A stretch of DNA of 64,000 nt from Fluviicola sp. (GCF_029266855.1 NZ_JAQSWB010000001.1:1-64000), one strand, 5' to 3'; counted from the first letter of the stretch, positions 43,371 to 52,514 are shown. The notes: generated from the sequence alone by a model not told the origin. Numbers and translations: made by a program.

Positions 43371-43805
43371 ATGAAAAAAGAAATCAGAACAGAGATTACG
43401 ATCCAGGCTAGTCCTGAACGCATTTGGGAAATCCTGAGCAATTTTGAAAATTATGCAAACTGGAATCCCTTTATTAAATCCATCCGCGGGAATGTGAAAA
43501 CAGGAGAGAAGATCATTGTTCGCCTCGAACCGCCGGAAGGAAAGGGAATGACCTTCAAACCGAAAGTACTGGCTTTTGATAAAAACAAGGAATTCAGATG
43601 GATGGGACATTTGCTCTTCCCCGGATTATTTGACGGTGAACACAGATTTGAACTGATCGACAATGGAGACGGGACAACTACTTTCATTCATGCCGAAAAA
43701 TTCAGGGGTATTTTGGTCCGGATGTTTTCAAAAATGCTGGACGGAAGCACTTTAAACGGGTTTCGTGCAATGAACCAAAAACTGAAGGAAGAAGCGGAGA
43801 AATAA
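43371..43805 (+). CDS. SRPBCC-domain protein (polyketide cyclase-like)
   Basis: A 144-residue helix-grip (START-like) protein. The opening reads MKKEIRTEITIQASPERIWEIL and FENYANWNPFIKSI, and the closing helix contains GFRAMNQKLKEEAE. The fold binds hydrophobic ligands. The start at 43371 gives the expected N-terminus; longer upstream reading adds unrelated hydrophobic residues. It follows the Crp-family gene by 68 bp. Ligand unknown. Confidence 0.9.
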   Translation: MKKEIRTEITIQASPERIWEILSNFENYANWNPFIKSIRGNVKTGEKIIVRLEPPEGKGMTFKPKVLAFDKNKEFRWMGHLLFPGLFDGEHRFELIDNGDGTTTFIHAEKFRGILVRMFSKMLDGSTLNGFRAMNQKLKEEAEK

Positions 43806-43944
43806 CTTTCCTGAAAAGTGGAAGTTAGTCTGAAATTTCCTCGGAAGCAGGTATTGATAGAATAAACGGCACAATTGATAATTGAGTAACTGATTCCCTT
43901 GTGGAATAACTCTTGTTTCCGTAGTTTTACAAAAAAAATAACCG

Positions 43945-44781
43945 ATGAATCAACTAATTACCTATTTCGTTGCACTTGTTCTGGCAGCTTCTTCTTCTTT
44001 TGGACAATCTGAATTAAAAGTGGATTGTTACAACTCACATTCAGTTTACAACATGTATTCAATTGACAATCAGGTTGTTGAGTATTCCACACTTGGGTCT
44101 GATCTGGCATTTTATGTCGCTGTGATCGATCCGTCAACATGTACGGCATGGGGAACGAATTACAATGGAGCAAATCCTAGCCATTCTTTCGGTAATTTCA
44201 ATGAAAGCGGTGAATTTAGACAACGAGTGGAATACTATTTTGTTTTTAAAATGGACGATTCATTGCAGTTACAGGGAATGAAGAATATGCTTCAAAGCAT
44301 TCCGTCAGGACATTCGGTTATTATTTATACACCGGTTTCATATAATTACAGTGCAGTTAATGCCGTGAATTCAAATCTGACAGCAGAACTGGAAGCTAAA
44401 TGGAATCCGGGAGTGATCCAGGGAAATGATATCATGATTTTATATGGTGTAGTAGGAAATACAAGTTCATTTGTAGAGGAAACTACTCAAAATAATGGAC
44501 AGATTACATTCATTACCGAGATTTGCAATTCATCGTTATCCATCAATACGGAAGTTATCGAAGATAAATTATTCGTGAAGCAAGACGGAATGACCTTTAC
44601 CCTAAACCCGGATTTAGCGATTGATGAGCTTCAGATTTTGGATGCAATGGGAAAAACAGTGGCATTTGTGAAATCAGAAAACACGATTCAGCTGCAATCA
44701 GGGATCAGTGCCGGAGTTTACATGTTTCAAGCTACTGCTTTGGGTAAGACCTACCGCAGCAAACAATTGGTTTCTTTCTAA
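43945..44781 (+). CDS. Secreted protein with T9SS type A-like tail
   Basis: A 278-residue protein with signal peptide MNQLITYFVALVLAASSSFG. The mature N-terminal part (about 180 residues) has no recognised domain and contains three cysteines. The last 70 residues resemble a type A sorting domain (LDAMGKTVAFVKSENTIQL...SAGVYMFQATALGKTYRSKQLV). The short length suggests a single globular domain plus tail. Function unknown. Confidence 0.8.
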   Translation: MNQLITYFVALVLAASSSFGQSELKVDCYNSHSVYNMYSIDNQVVEYSTLGSDLAFYVAVIDPSTCTAWGTNYNGANPSHSFGNFNESGEFRQRVEYYFVFKMDDSLQLQGMKNMLQSIPSGHSVIIYTPVSYNYSAVNAVNSNLTAELEAKWNPGVIQGNDIMILYGVVGNTSSFVEETTQNNGQITFITEICNSSLSINTEVIEDKLFVKQDGMTFTLNPDLAIDELQILDAMGKTVAFVKSENTIQLQSGISAGVYMFQATALGKTYRSKQLVSF

Positions 44782-44787
44782 TCGGGC

Positions 44788-45348
44788 TTAGGGCTTAAAC
44801 TCTTTCACAAAAGCATTCAATCGGTTCATCCATCCCTTTAGGAAAACAGCGTTCTTTCCCTTGGCGATCCGTTGAAAGAAATCGGCGCGTTGTTTTACCA
44901 GCTCGTCAAATAATTCCTGTGGAGGAATGGCATTTGCAGCTGCAAGGGTTTTGGGTCCGATAGCTCCGTCGACGGAAACATTCCCGCCTTTTTTATTGAT
45001 AGCGCGTTGCAGGGTCAATCCTGCTTGCCGGGCTCCCGAACCCCAGGCAATGGTGGTGACCATAAATCCAATGGAAAGTGAATTAAATGAGCCGGCTTTT
45101 ACTTTGGAATAATAAAGCGAATCGAAAACAGCGAACCAATCTTCGTTCGACATCTCAAAAAAGCGCTGATCGTTGGTTTTTCCAAACTTTTTGCACCACA
45201 CGGAATAAGTTATCCCGGCATTGGTGTGCCATCCGCTTTTTCCTTTGAATGGAGTGGGACATGGGTTTTTGCTCGCTGAGTCGGAAGTGTGTCTGCTCAG
45301 ACCGCCTTCCCATTTTCTTTCGAAATCAATGAAATTGTTCAGTGTCAT
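44788..45348 (-). CDS. Glycosyl hydrolase 108-type muramidase
   Basis: A 186-residue protein from the ATG at 45348 (MTLNNFIDFERKWEGGLSRH). The Glu in KWEGG is the catalytic acid expected for GH108 (N-acetylmuramidase, phage-lysin-like). GITYSVWCKKFG and the C-terminal segment SVDGAIGPKTLAAAN, a peptidoglycan-binding-like motif, complete the family pattern. There is no signal peptide, so export must be holin-like or non-classical, or lysis-related. No phage genes are next to it. It may be a domesticated endolysin. Confidence 0.88.
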   Translation of the reverse strand: MTLNNFIDFERKWEGGLSRHTSDSASKNPCPTPFKGKSGWHTNAGITYSVWCKKFGKTNDQRFFEMSNEDWFAVFDSLYYSKVKAGSFNSLSIGFMVTTIAWGSGARQAGLTLQRAINKKGGNVSVDGAIGPKTLAAANAIPPQELFDELVKQRADFFQRIAKGKNAVFLKGWMNRLNAFVKEFKP

Positions 45349-45787
45349 GGTTGTGAATAATAGTGAATAGTAATAGTGCAAATATGGGCTAAATTTTGAA
45401 ATGAAGCAGTGTTTTTAGGCTTATTAATGGTTGATATGCAGTGTATTAGTGTTGGTGTTGGTTCAAAATGTAATGAGTTTATTTTGTTTAGATTGCTAAT
45501 GTACGGCAGTAAGTACGTAATCTTTTTACGGTCTCATCGAAATTTCATAGACAGGGTTCTTTTAAAAAAGACAAAAAAAAATCGAATGAACTTTGATTCA
45601 CCCGATCTCTCTCTCTGATTATTTAGGGTTTAGGTGTTATCTGATTTTCCTCTTGCACTTTATGCCAAGAGGTCATTGATATCCCTAACGAACCTTTTCT
45701 CTTTTTGGTTGGTGAAATCAGGCCTGGTACCAAAAAGAAAATCGAGCGAATTATTAAAATCCACTCGATTTTCCGATTTCTATGGGG
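45349..45787. other. Spacer without a supported gene
   Basis: About 440 bp with only short, featureless reading frames. The one clear element is a terminator-like hairpin at 45737-45773 serving the gene at 45788. Confidence 0.55.
45737..45773 (-). terminator. Terminator of the DUF4199-like gene
   Basis: GAAAATCGAG (45737-45746) and CTCGATTTTC (45764-45773) are perfectly complementary. On the minus strand the stem is followed by TTTTT. Confidence 0.7.
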
Positions 45788-46258
45788 TTATTTTTTTGAA
45801 GGCTCTACCGGGACACACTTGTTGTCCGGGGTTCTTTCATTCCAATACATCACAATTATAAATGATGTGGCTAAAGCGGAAGCAATACCTTCAAAGAACA
45901 ATACGACGGCTGCCTTATCTATTGTGGCATGGCTATTCCAAAAAATTCCTCCGTCAAACTTGCTCATAAAATCAGGTTGAATGAACATGGCATAAACCAC
46001 AAAGCTAATGACGGATAAAACTACTGTAATCACATTGGCTAGAATCAGAGAACCAAATGCTTTTAAGTAACTGTCATCCGCTTCAAGCTGACGGTTCTTT
46101 TTAGCCAGTCTATTTGTAAAGAAAAATACTATAAATACATTTAGAAAACGGAGATAACCATTGTTTTCCAATGAGAATAATTTCATTATAAGAAATAGTA
46201 TTGCAATTCCGGCAAAACTATAGAGTCCATATCTGATGGATCGATTTCGAATACTCAT
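45788..46258 (-). CDS. DUF4199-like four-helix membrane protein
   Basis: A 156-residue integral membrane protein with four hydrophobic helices: residues 10-28, 35-50, 66-95 and 115-140. Helix pattern, length and the short charged loop (NRLAKKNRQLEADDSYLKAFG) fit DUF4199 of Bacteroidota. It is transcribed alone. Function unknown. Confidence 0.78.
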   Translation of the reverse strand: MSIRNRSIRYGLYSFAGIAILFLIMKLFSLENNGYLRFLNVFIVFFFTNRLAKKNRQLEADDSYLKAFGSLILANVITVVLSVISFVVYAMFIQPDFMSKFDGGIFWNSHATIDKAAVVLFFEGIASALATSFIIVMYWNERTPDNKCVPVEPSKK

Positions 46259-46416
46259 GGCGTTACTATTTGAATGAGATTAAAAATTACGATAAAATGC
46301 CGTGACATCCAATTATTTAACATTAAAAAACAGTTTCATGCAATGAACGATTTACGTCCGGATTTGTATCAGCGAATAAAGATTTTCTTACATTAGTAAA
46401 CTCAATTCTTCGCCTT

Positions 46417-47589
46417 ATGAAATTTGCTTTCTATTCTTTGTTTTTACTCTCTGTGCTCGGTTCATGTGGAAACCCTTCAGCGCAGGATCCGGATTTGAAA
46501 CCGGGAGGAGTGTCAGCTGTTGATGAATCTTTACCGGTTAAATTAAGTGCTGCGGATCTTTTTAATGGTGAAAGAGTGCGTTTGTTCCTGTTCCAGAATC
46601 CGAAAGCTAACCCGGAATCCAATAAATTGTTTTTAAATGCATTGGATGAATTCAAGAATAAGAAAAACTTACAGGCTGCCAGTGAAGGCTTCAAAGCTTC
46701 CATCAAAGCGTATCCGAATTCCAAATCCTATTACGAATTGGGGAATGTTTACATGGAAATGAAAAACTACCAGGGAGCATTGGATGCCTATTCATTGGCT
46801 GAAAAACTTGGGTACGAACCCTTTTCGAAAGTTATGTTTAACGTGGCTTGTGCTTATTCACAGCTGAAGAAATTCGAAATGAGTGCAGATTATTTGCAGT
46901 TTGCTATCCAGGCGGGGTATGTGAATATTGATAACATCGAAAAAGATCCGGATTTGGCGAAGCTCAGAGAAGAAGATCCGCAACTATTCAGAAAAAATGT
47001 GGAACTGGCATTGAGCGGAGTTTCGGATATCGAAAATTTGTATTGGCTTCAGTTCAAACGCAATTTTGTCCAGGCCACTTTTCCTATTAACATGAATATG
47101 GAGCAGGGAAAGGTTAGTTTTGACGATAAAAACCGGATTTCATACGACTTTGAACGCTTTGTTACTGAAATGCGCAATGAGCGTTTCTCAAGAGAAGTGA
47201 GTAAGAGTTTCTTTAATTATGTCCAGGTGGCAGAAACAAAGAATTATGTGGCATTGATCTATGTGGTGAAGGATGAGTTTAACGGGGATATGAGCCCGCT
47301 GACTTATCGCCTGGTAACTTATTCCAAAACAGGGAAGATCATTGATAAAAAGGAAATCGCAGGCCGTGAAGATTATTCTGCTTTGCTGAAAATGTGTACG
47401 ATCAACAAAGATCTTTCTTTTACCATTACAAATTACGAAACTACTTTCGAGAAAAATCCGGATGAAGAGGGGTATTATGATAATCCGATCGTTTCGAAAA
47501 AGAAAATAGATACGGAGAAATACCGCATCGATGCTTCGGGAAAAATTCTTTACCTGGAAGGGAAAACTTTTGCTGAAGTGAGTGCTTAA
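46417..47589 (+). CDS. TPR-repeat lipoprotein
   Basis: A 390-residue protein with a lipobox (LLSVLGSC, lipid Cys at 17). TPR repeats span about residues 90-170 (SKSYYELGNVYMEMKNYQGALDAYSLAEKLGY, then VACAYSQLKKFEMSADYLQFAI). The C-terminal half is a separate domain without a recognised name. TPR lipoproteins often scaffold outer-membrane complexes; the partner is unknown. Its stop overlaps that of the convergent DUF2306 gene by 3 bp. Confidence 0.87.
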   Translation: MKFAFYSLFLLSVLGSCGNPSAQDPDLKPGGVSAVDESLPVKLSAADLFNGERVRLFLFQNPKANPESNKLFLNALDEFKNKKNLQAASEGFKASIKAYPNSKSYYELGNVYMEMKNYQGALDAYSLAEKLGYEPFSKVMFNVACAYSQLKKFEMSADYLQFAIQAGYVNIDNIEKDPDLAKLREEDPQLFRKNVELALSGVSDIENLYWLQFKRNFVQATFPINMNMEQGKVSFDDKNRISYDFERFVTEMRNERFSREVSKSFFNYVQVAETKNYVALIYVVKDEFNGDMSPLTYRLVTYSKTGKIIDKKEIAGREDYSALLKMCTINKDLSFTITNYETTFEKNPDEEGYYDNPIVSKKKIDTEKYRIDASGKILYLEGKTFAEVSA

Positions 47590-48227
47590 TGATTTGCCAA
47601 TAAACGTTTGACCAGCCCGCGTTTGATCAGGATCTCAGCGATAAACAGGTTTGGGAGCCAGCTCATCCATGATAACAGGATGTAAAGGTCAACCGGATTC
47701 ATGGTAAGATGAAACACATTGAACAAATAGGAGTAAAGCCGCAAGGAAACTGCAGATAAGGTAAGGGCATAACTGCGTACCATCCATTTTCCATGAGCTT
47801 CGTAATTCTTTTTCCGCACGAAGTAATAAGCCAAAAAAGTACTTCCGAGCCAAAGTACGCTCAGGATCACAAAACTTGCCTGGGCAGGATAACCTCCGTT
47901 CGCATAAAACGACATAACGAGTGCTGCCGGGCCGGAGATCAGAAGTGTGGCAAGCAGGTAAACAGCGCCTGAAATACGGTGGATTCGCGCGTATTTGTTT
48001 AAAATGGTTTTGCTGAACTGAAACAATCCGCTGGTGATGATCAAAATGCTGCTGAAGACATGAATATAAAAACTATATCTCCAGTGTTTGATGTGATAGA
48101 TCAATTGCTTGGTTTTCAGGAAATCAACTCCACGTCGCATTTCCAGGTAAGGGAGCGACAACAAGAGCAATAAGTATGAAGCGTAAAGAATTCCTATGAC
48201 AAAAAATATCCAGGCTGTTTTTTTCAT
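47586..48227 (-). CDS. DUF2306 membrane protein
   Basis: A 213-residue protein with about six hydrophobic helices. Conserved His residues sit in YIHVFSSILIITSGLFQF, RIHRISGAVYLLATLL and AHGKWMVRSYAL, the pattern of DUF2306, a probable heme- or quinone-linked membrane family related to cytochrome-b561-like folds (the heme role is inferred). It follows a lipoprotein gene on the same strand (12-bp gap). Confidence 0.85.
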   Translation of the reverse strand: MKKTAWIFFVIGILYASYLLLLLSLPYLEMRRGVDFLKTKQLIYHIKHWRYSFYIHVFSSILIITSGLFQFSKTILNKYARIHRISGAVYLLATLLISGPAALVMSFYANGGYPAQASFVILSVLWLGSTFLAYYFVRKKNYEAHGKWMVRSYALTLSAVSLRLYSYLFNVFHLTMNPVDLYILLSWMSWLPNLFIAEILIKRGLVKRLLANH

Positions 48228-48239
48228 TAAAGGTTCCGA

Positions 48240-49037
48240 TTAGTAGTAATCCGGGTAAATACTTAGATTATCAGGTCCTTCGAAACTGGGCATTCCGTCT
48301 TCATCTTTTGTGAGTTTGAATTTCATACTTCGTTCCTTAAACTGGTCGTTTTTAGCCCATTCGATCACCATTGTTTTTTTGTCGGTAAACTTCCAGGAAC
48401 CTTTGATGATTTCCTGTTGCTCATTTTCCTGTCCTTCAGGATAATAAGTGTACAGGACGATGCCACTTTCTTTAAAGTCAACATTTCCGTCATTCAAGTT
48501 TGCATAAGAGAAAAATTCGATAAAATTGTCCTCTGTGACCTCGCCGCCTTCAAAGGCACTTTTTGAATCGGTATCTCGCTTGAACTGTTTTTTTAGCTTG
48601 AACTTTTTAGCCGGAATTTTAGGATCGTTTGCTATCCAGCTTGCATTGACACTGCCGTCTTTCTTTGAAATATTCAAAACGAAAATCCCGTCATAAGGGT
48701 TGTCACCCGGCTCATTCAGTGTTAACTCGAAGTGATCTGTTTTCTGAACTACCGAACCGCTTATGTTTCGCTGTAATCCTTTGTGAATATTATACCCGAT
48801 TGCTTTTTTATCGTTGACATAAGTAAGGATCACATGGATGAACCCGTCTCCGAAATCACCGGTATACTTTCCGCGAAGCGAATCGAAATTGGTTTCGGGG
48901 AACCATTCTTCCCTTTCAAGCGAATCTGTAGAGATTTTTTCAGCACTTGCTGCTGATTTTACTTCGGAATCTGATGAGCAGGAAGTGCTTAATAACAAGC
49001 CGGTTATTCCAATAAACAGGGCGAAAGTTGTTTTCAT
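48240..49037 (-). CDS. Lipoprotein of unknown function
   Basis: A 265-residue protein with a lipobox LLLSTSCSS (lipid Cys near 20). The mature part is beta-rich and contains GKYTGDFGDGFIHVILTYV and a second-half segment (GSWKFTDKKTMVIEW) reminiscent of lipocalin-like extracytoplasmic domains. No named family is recognised. It is upstream of the DUF2306 gene by 12 bp, so they are likely co-transcribed. Confidence 0.78.
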   Translation of the reverse strand: MKTTFALFIGITGLLLSTSCSSDSEVKSAASAEKISTDSLEREEWFPETNFDSLRGKYTGDFGDGFIHVILTYVNDKKAIGYNIHKGLQRNISGSVVQKTDHFELTLNEPGDNPYDGIFVLNISKKDGSVNASWIANDPKIPAKKFKLKKQFKRDTDSKSAFEGGEVTEDNFIEFFSYANLNDGNVDFKESGIVLYTYYPEGQENEQQEIIKGSWKFTDKKTMVIEWAKNDQFKERSMKFKLTKDEDGMPSFEGPDNLSIYPDYY

Positions 49038-49148
49038 AAAGCGATTAATTCGTAGTTAAAAATAACCTTTTTGCCTTAATATGAAGAAATGTATTTTAAT
49101 TGCTTGAATTGACCGGGACTCTTGACTGGATATTTCGATTTAAAAGCT

Positions 49149-49156
49149 TATTTTTG
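49149..49156 (+). promoter_or_regulatory. -7 box upstream of the DUF4290-murA unit
   Basis: TATTTTTG, a full TAnnTTTG match, ends 18 nt before the ATG at 49175. This excludes translation from the longer in-frame reading that begins at 49100. Confidence 0.55.
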
Positions 49157-49174
49157 AACTTTCGAAGAAAATTT

Positions 49175-49831
49175 ATGGAATACAACACCACGAGACCGAA
49201 GTTATTACTTCCGGAGTATGGTAGAAACGTACAAGAAATGATTTCTCATGCTATGGAAATTGCAGACCGCGATGAACGTAACAAAGCAACCAGGGCAATT
49301 ATTGAAGTTATGGGACAATTAAATCCGCATTTACGCGATGTGGATGATTTCAGACACAAACTATGGACACATTTGTTCGTTATGTCTGATTTCAAATTAG
49401 AAGTAGATTCACCTTATGAGATTCCCAAGCCGGAAACCCTTTCAAGCAAACCCGATCAGATGGCTTATCCGAAAGGACGCATCAAGTTCGGTCATTATGG
49501 GAAATACACCCAGGAGATCCTGAAAGATTCTAAAAATATTACTGCTGCTGATGAGCGGGATTATTTGAAGATCACCATGGCGAATTTCATGAAAAAGCAA
49601 TATTTGGCATATAACAATGATGCCGTTGAGAACCACGTGATCGCAAATCAGTTAAAAGATCTTTCACAGGGAGAACTGATCCTGGAAAACCCGGATGAGC
49701 TGATAAATACAAACCTGATTCTGAAATCATTTGGAATTCAGCCCAATAAACGCCCGAAAAAGAATCAGAAAAACCAAAAGAATTTTAAAGGGAAAAATCA
49801 AAATCAAAACCAAAATCGTAATAAGAATTAA
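49175..49831 (+). CDS. DUF4290 protein upstream of murA
   Basis: A 218-residue cytosolic protein (MEYNTTRPKLLLPEYGRNVQ...). It is helical, acidic to neutral, and ends in a low-complexity Lys/Asn/Gln tail (about residues 188-218) that could bind nucleic acid. It is the conserved DUF4290 neighbour of murA in Bacteroidota; here the gap is 2 bp, so they are an operon. The start was chosen by the promoter position and family-like N-terminus. Function unknown; a link to cell-wall synthesis is inferred from linkage. Confidence 0.9.
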   Translation: MEYNTTRPKLLLPEYGRNVQEMISHAMEIADRDERNKATRAIIEVMGQLNPHLRDVDDFRHKLWTHLFVMSDFKLEVDSPYEIPKPETLSSKPDQMAYPKGRIKFGHYGKYTQEILKDSKNITAADERDYLKITMANFMKKQYLAYNNDAVENHVIANQLKDLSQGELILENPDELINTNLILKSFGIQPNKRPKKNQKNQKNFKGKNQNQNQNRNKN

Positions 49832-49833
49832 GT

Positions 49834-51141
49834 ATGTCATCTTTTGAAATTTACGGAGGAAAGAAGCTAAAAGGCGAATTGACTGTTCAAGGCGCAAAAA
49901 ATGAAGCTTTACAAGTTCTATGCGCTCCTTTGCTGACTTCTGAGAAAGTTACTATTTCAAATATCCCGGATATCGTGGATGTAAATAAGTTGATCGACTT
50001 ATTGCAGACAATGGGGGTGAAGATTGAAAAAGTAGAACGGGGTACATACGTTTTTCAAGCCAAAGAAGTGGATTTAGCTTATTTGGAAACCGAAGATTTC
50101 AAAAAAAGAGCTGCCTCACTGAGGGGTTCGATTATGATCGTTGGTCCTTTATTGGCCCGATTCGGAAAAGGATTTATTCCAAAACCCGGAGGAGACAAAA
50201 TTGGACGCAGAAGATTGGATACGCATTTTGACGGCTTTGCTTTGTTGGGTGCAAAATTCAATTACGATGCAGGTGAACATTTTTATTCGATCGAAGCAAA
50301 AAAATTAAAAGGAGCTTATATCCATCTGGATGAAGCATCCGTTACCGGAACGGCAAATATCATCATGGCGGCTGTTTTGGCAGAAGGAACAACCACATTC
50401 TATAACGCAGCTTGTGAACCATATATCCAGCAGCTGTGCAAGATGCTGAACTCAATGGGAGCAAAGATCTCAGGGATCAGCTCCAATTTATTGACTATTG
50501 AAGGAGTAAAAGAACTGGGTGGCTGTTATCACCGCATTCTGCCGGATATGATCGAGATCGGAAGTTTCATCGGTCTGGCCGCAATGACTCAGTCTGAGAT
50601 CACGATTAAAGATGTGAGCTGGGACAATTTGGGAGTGATCCCGAATACATTCAGAAGACTGGGGATTAAACTCGAAAGAAGAGGAGACGATATTTACGTT
50701 CCAGCACAGGATTCGTATGAAATAGATACATTCATTGACGGGTCGATCCTAACGATTTATGATGCTCCATGGCCCGGTTTCACCCCGGACTTGTTGTCTA
50801 TTATCCTGGTTGTTGCAACCCAGGCAAAAGGAAGTGTATTGATTCATCAGAAAATGTTCGAATCCCGTTTATTCTTTACCGATAAACTGATCGATATGGG
50901 TGCGCAGATCATTTTGTGCGATCCACACAGGGCTACCGTTATCGGACTTGGAAGACAGCATACGCTCCGTGGGATTCAAATGACATCTCCGGATATTCGT
51001 GCAGGAGTTTCCTTATTGATCGCAGCACTTTCTGCAGAAGGGAAAAGTGTAATACATAATATTGAACAAATCGACAGAGGATACCAGGACATAGATATTC
51101 GCTTGCGGAACTTAGGTGCTGATATTCGTCGTGTAAATTAA
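49834..51141 (+). CDS. murA: UDP-N-acetylglucosamine 1-carboxyvinyltransferase
   Basis: A 435-residue enzyme transferring enolpyruvate from PEP to UDP-GlcNAc, the first committed step of peptidoglycan synthesis. The N-terminal GAKNEALQ carries the catalytic Lys (K22). In the active-site loop (GFIPKPGGDKIGRRRLD) the usual Cys is replaced by D121, the natural substitution known from Mycobacterium and Chlamydia that blocks covalent fosfomycin attack. The full two-lobed EPSP-synthase-like length is present. It is co-transcribed with DUF4290 and followed 5 bp later by a TlpA-like gene. Confidence 0.98.
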   Translation: MSSFEIYGGKKLKGELTVQGAKNEALQVLCAPLLTSEKVTISNIPDIVDVNKLIDLLQTMGVKIEKVERGTYVFQAKEVDLAYLETEDFKKRAASLRGSIMIVGPLLARFGKGFIPKPGGDKIGRRRLDTHFDGFALLGAKFNYDAGEHFYSIEAKKLKGAYIHLDEASVTGTANIIMAAVLAEGTTTFYNAACEPYIQQLCKMLNSMGAKISGISSNLLTIEGVKELGGCYHRILPDMIEIGSFIGLAAMTQSEITIKDVSWDNLGVIPNTFRRLGIKLERRGDDIYVPAQDSYEIDTFIDGSILTIYDAPWPGFTPDLLSIILVVATQAKGSVLIHQKMFESRLFFTDKLIDMGAQIILCDPHRATVIGLGRQHTLRGIQMTSPDIRAGVSLLIAALSAEGKSVIHNIEQIDRGYQDIDIRLRNLGADIRRVN

Positions 51142-51146
51142 GAGAT

Positions 51147-51665
51147 ATGAAAAATTCAATTGTAATTCTTTCGACTTTATTATTTGTCGGTATCGGTCTG
51201 TCTTCATTCAAGGCAGTTAAGAATGCACCCGGTGTTGGCACAAAAGCTCCTGAAATTGCTTTAAAAGGGGTTGATGGAAAAATCGTGAAACTTTCTTCCC
51301 TGAAAGGGAAAATGGTTTTGATCGACTTTTGGGCTTCCTGGTGCGGACCGTGCAGAAAAGAGAATCCAAATGTGGTTGAAGCCTATGGAAAATACAAAAG
51401 CGCCAAATTCAAAAACGCAAAAGGATTTGAAGTGTTTTCGGTTTCTTTGGATCGTGACGAAACAAAATGGAAAGAAGCCATTAAAGCCGATGGATTGGTT
51501 TGGAAAAGCCATGTTTGGGATAAAGCAAACGAAGCAGGAAAAGCATATAATGTTCAATTTATTCCAAGTGCTTTCCTGGTAGATGGAGAAGGGAAGATTG
51601 TAGCTTCAGGTGAATCGTTAAGAGGACTTGGATTGCATGTGGAACTGGACAAACAGAAAAAGTAA
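51147..51665 (+). CDS. TlpA-like periplasmic thioredoxin
   Basis: A 172-residue protein with an N-terminal hydrophobic export signal (residues 5-20) and a TlpA/ResA-like domain. The active site is WCGPC (C66/C69) in IDFWASWCGPCRKENP, and the cis-Pro loop reads FIPSAFLVDG. Probably reduces disulfides in the periplasm, perhaps for cytochrome c maturation. It lies 5 bp after murA and so is likely part of that operon, an association seen in other Bacteroidota. Confidence 0.93.
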   Translation: MKNSIVILSTLLFVGIGLSSFKAVKNAPGVGTKAPEIALKGVDGKIVKLSSLKGKMVLIDFWASWCGPCRKENPNVVEAYGKYKSAKFKNAKGFEVFSVSLDRDETKWKEAIKADGLVWKSHVWDKANEAGKAYNVQFIPSAFLVDGEGKIVASGESLRGLGLHVELDKQKK

Positions 51666-51721
51666 TTCTTTTTCAAATCCAAATCCGGCGAATCGGCGTA
51701 ATTGATTCAAAACGATTAACC

Positions 51722-52207
51722 ATGAAAAATTATTTGATCATTTGCAGTTTACTCTTTGGATTTGTTGCTTGTTCCCAGGAACCGGCAAAGTCTGATTCAT
51801 CTTCAAAAAAGGAAACAAAGTATAACAAGTTAACTCCTCAGGAAGAAAGTGTGCTGATCGGTAAAAATACAGATCGGGCTTTCACCGGAGATTATTATCA
51901 GAAAACAGATAAGGGAGTATACATCTGTAAGCAATGTAACAATCCACTTTATCGCTCGGATGATAAATTTGAATCACATTGCGGCTGGCCTAGTTTTGAT
52001 GATGAGATCGAAGGTTCTGTTATCAAAGTACCGGATGCGGATGGCATGAGAACAGAGATCATTTGTTCAAATTGTAAAGGTCATTTGGGACACGTATTCA
52101 CAGGAGAAGGTTTTACAGATAAAGATACCCGGCATTGCGTTAATACAAGCTCCATTCAGTTTTATCCATCAAAGGATGTGAGTAAGCTTCCAAAAGTAAT
52201 TAAGTAA
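51722..52207 (+). CDS. msrB: Peptide-methionine (R)-S-oxide reductase, lipoprotein form
   Basis: A 161-residue MsrB with a lipobox (FGFVACSQ, lipid Cys about 17), so it acts in the periplasm or at the outer membrane. The zinc cysteines are CKQC and CSNC. The catalytic Cys is in DTRHCVNTSSI, and HCGWPSF is the family substrate-binding segment. It repairs oxidised methionine in exported proteins. It follows the TlpA-like protein, a plausible electron source, after 56 bp. A terminator follows. Confidence 0.96.
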   Translation: MKNYLIICSLLFGFVACSQEPAKSDSSSKKETKYNKLTPQEESVLIGKNTDRAFTGDYYQKTDKGVYICKQCNNPLYRSDDKFESHCGWPSFDDEIEGSVIKVPDADGMRTEIICSNCKGHLGHVFTGEGFTDKDTRHCVNTSSIQFYPSKDVSKLPKVIK

Positions 52208-52232
52208 TTGGAAATTATAACGAGTGATAAAT

Positions 52233-52264
52233 AAAGTCTTCTGCTGAGGTAGAGGACTTTTTTG
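52233..52264 (+). terminator. msrB terminator
   Basis: AAGTCTTCT...AGAGGACTT stem followed by TTTTTT. Confidence 0.75.
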
Positions 52265-52318
52265 TTTCAATGGTTTTCCGCCGCAGATTTCCCCCCGATC
52301 TTGTGTTGAAATTTGTGT

Positions 52319-52489
52319 TTTTGATATGAAGATTTACTTGCTCCTCTCAGCATATGACTTTTTGACAAAGTCATGCTTTTGATGTGAAGATTTACTTATT
52401 CCTCAGCATATGACTTTTTGAGAAAGTCATGCTTTTGATGTGAAGATTTACTTATTCCTCAGCATATGACTTTTTGAGAAAGTCATGCT
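52319..52489. repeat. Three tandem 56-58-bp repeats, each with a hairpin
   Basis: Units share GAAGATTTACTT and CAGCATATGACTTTTTGA; the hairpin in each is ATGACTTT-ttgag-AAAGTCAT. Copies start near 52323, 52381 and 52437. The last two are nearly identical, the first has two-base differences and a small insertion. Confidence 0.85.
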
Positions 52490-52514
52490 TCGTCTTCGCG
52501 AGCAGTGCTCGCTC

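Larger units (their letters stand above)
52208..52514. other. Spacer with terminator and tandem hairpin repeats
   Basis: 307 bp holding the msrB terminator (52233-52264), three tandem hairpin repeats (52319-52489) and a final palindrome GCGAGCAGTGCTCGC (52498-52512) touching the stop of the LysM gene. No gene seen. Confidence 0.65.

Noticed and set aside
45409-45861. Short plus-strand frames in the spacer near 45.5 kb
   Set aside because: They overlap each other or the terminator and the DUF4199-like gene; composition is not protein-like.
49100-49174. N-terminal extension of the DUF4290 protein
   Set aside because: A -7 box lies inside it and the 25 residues do not fit the family.
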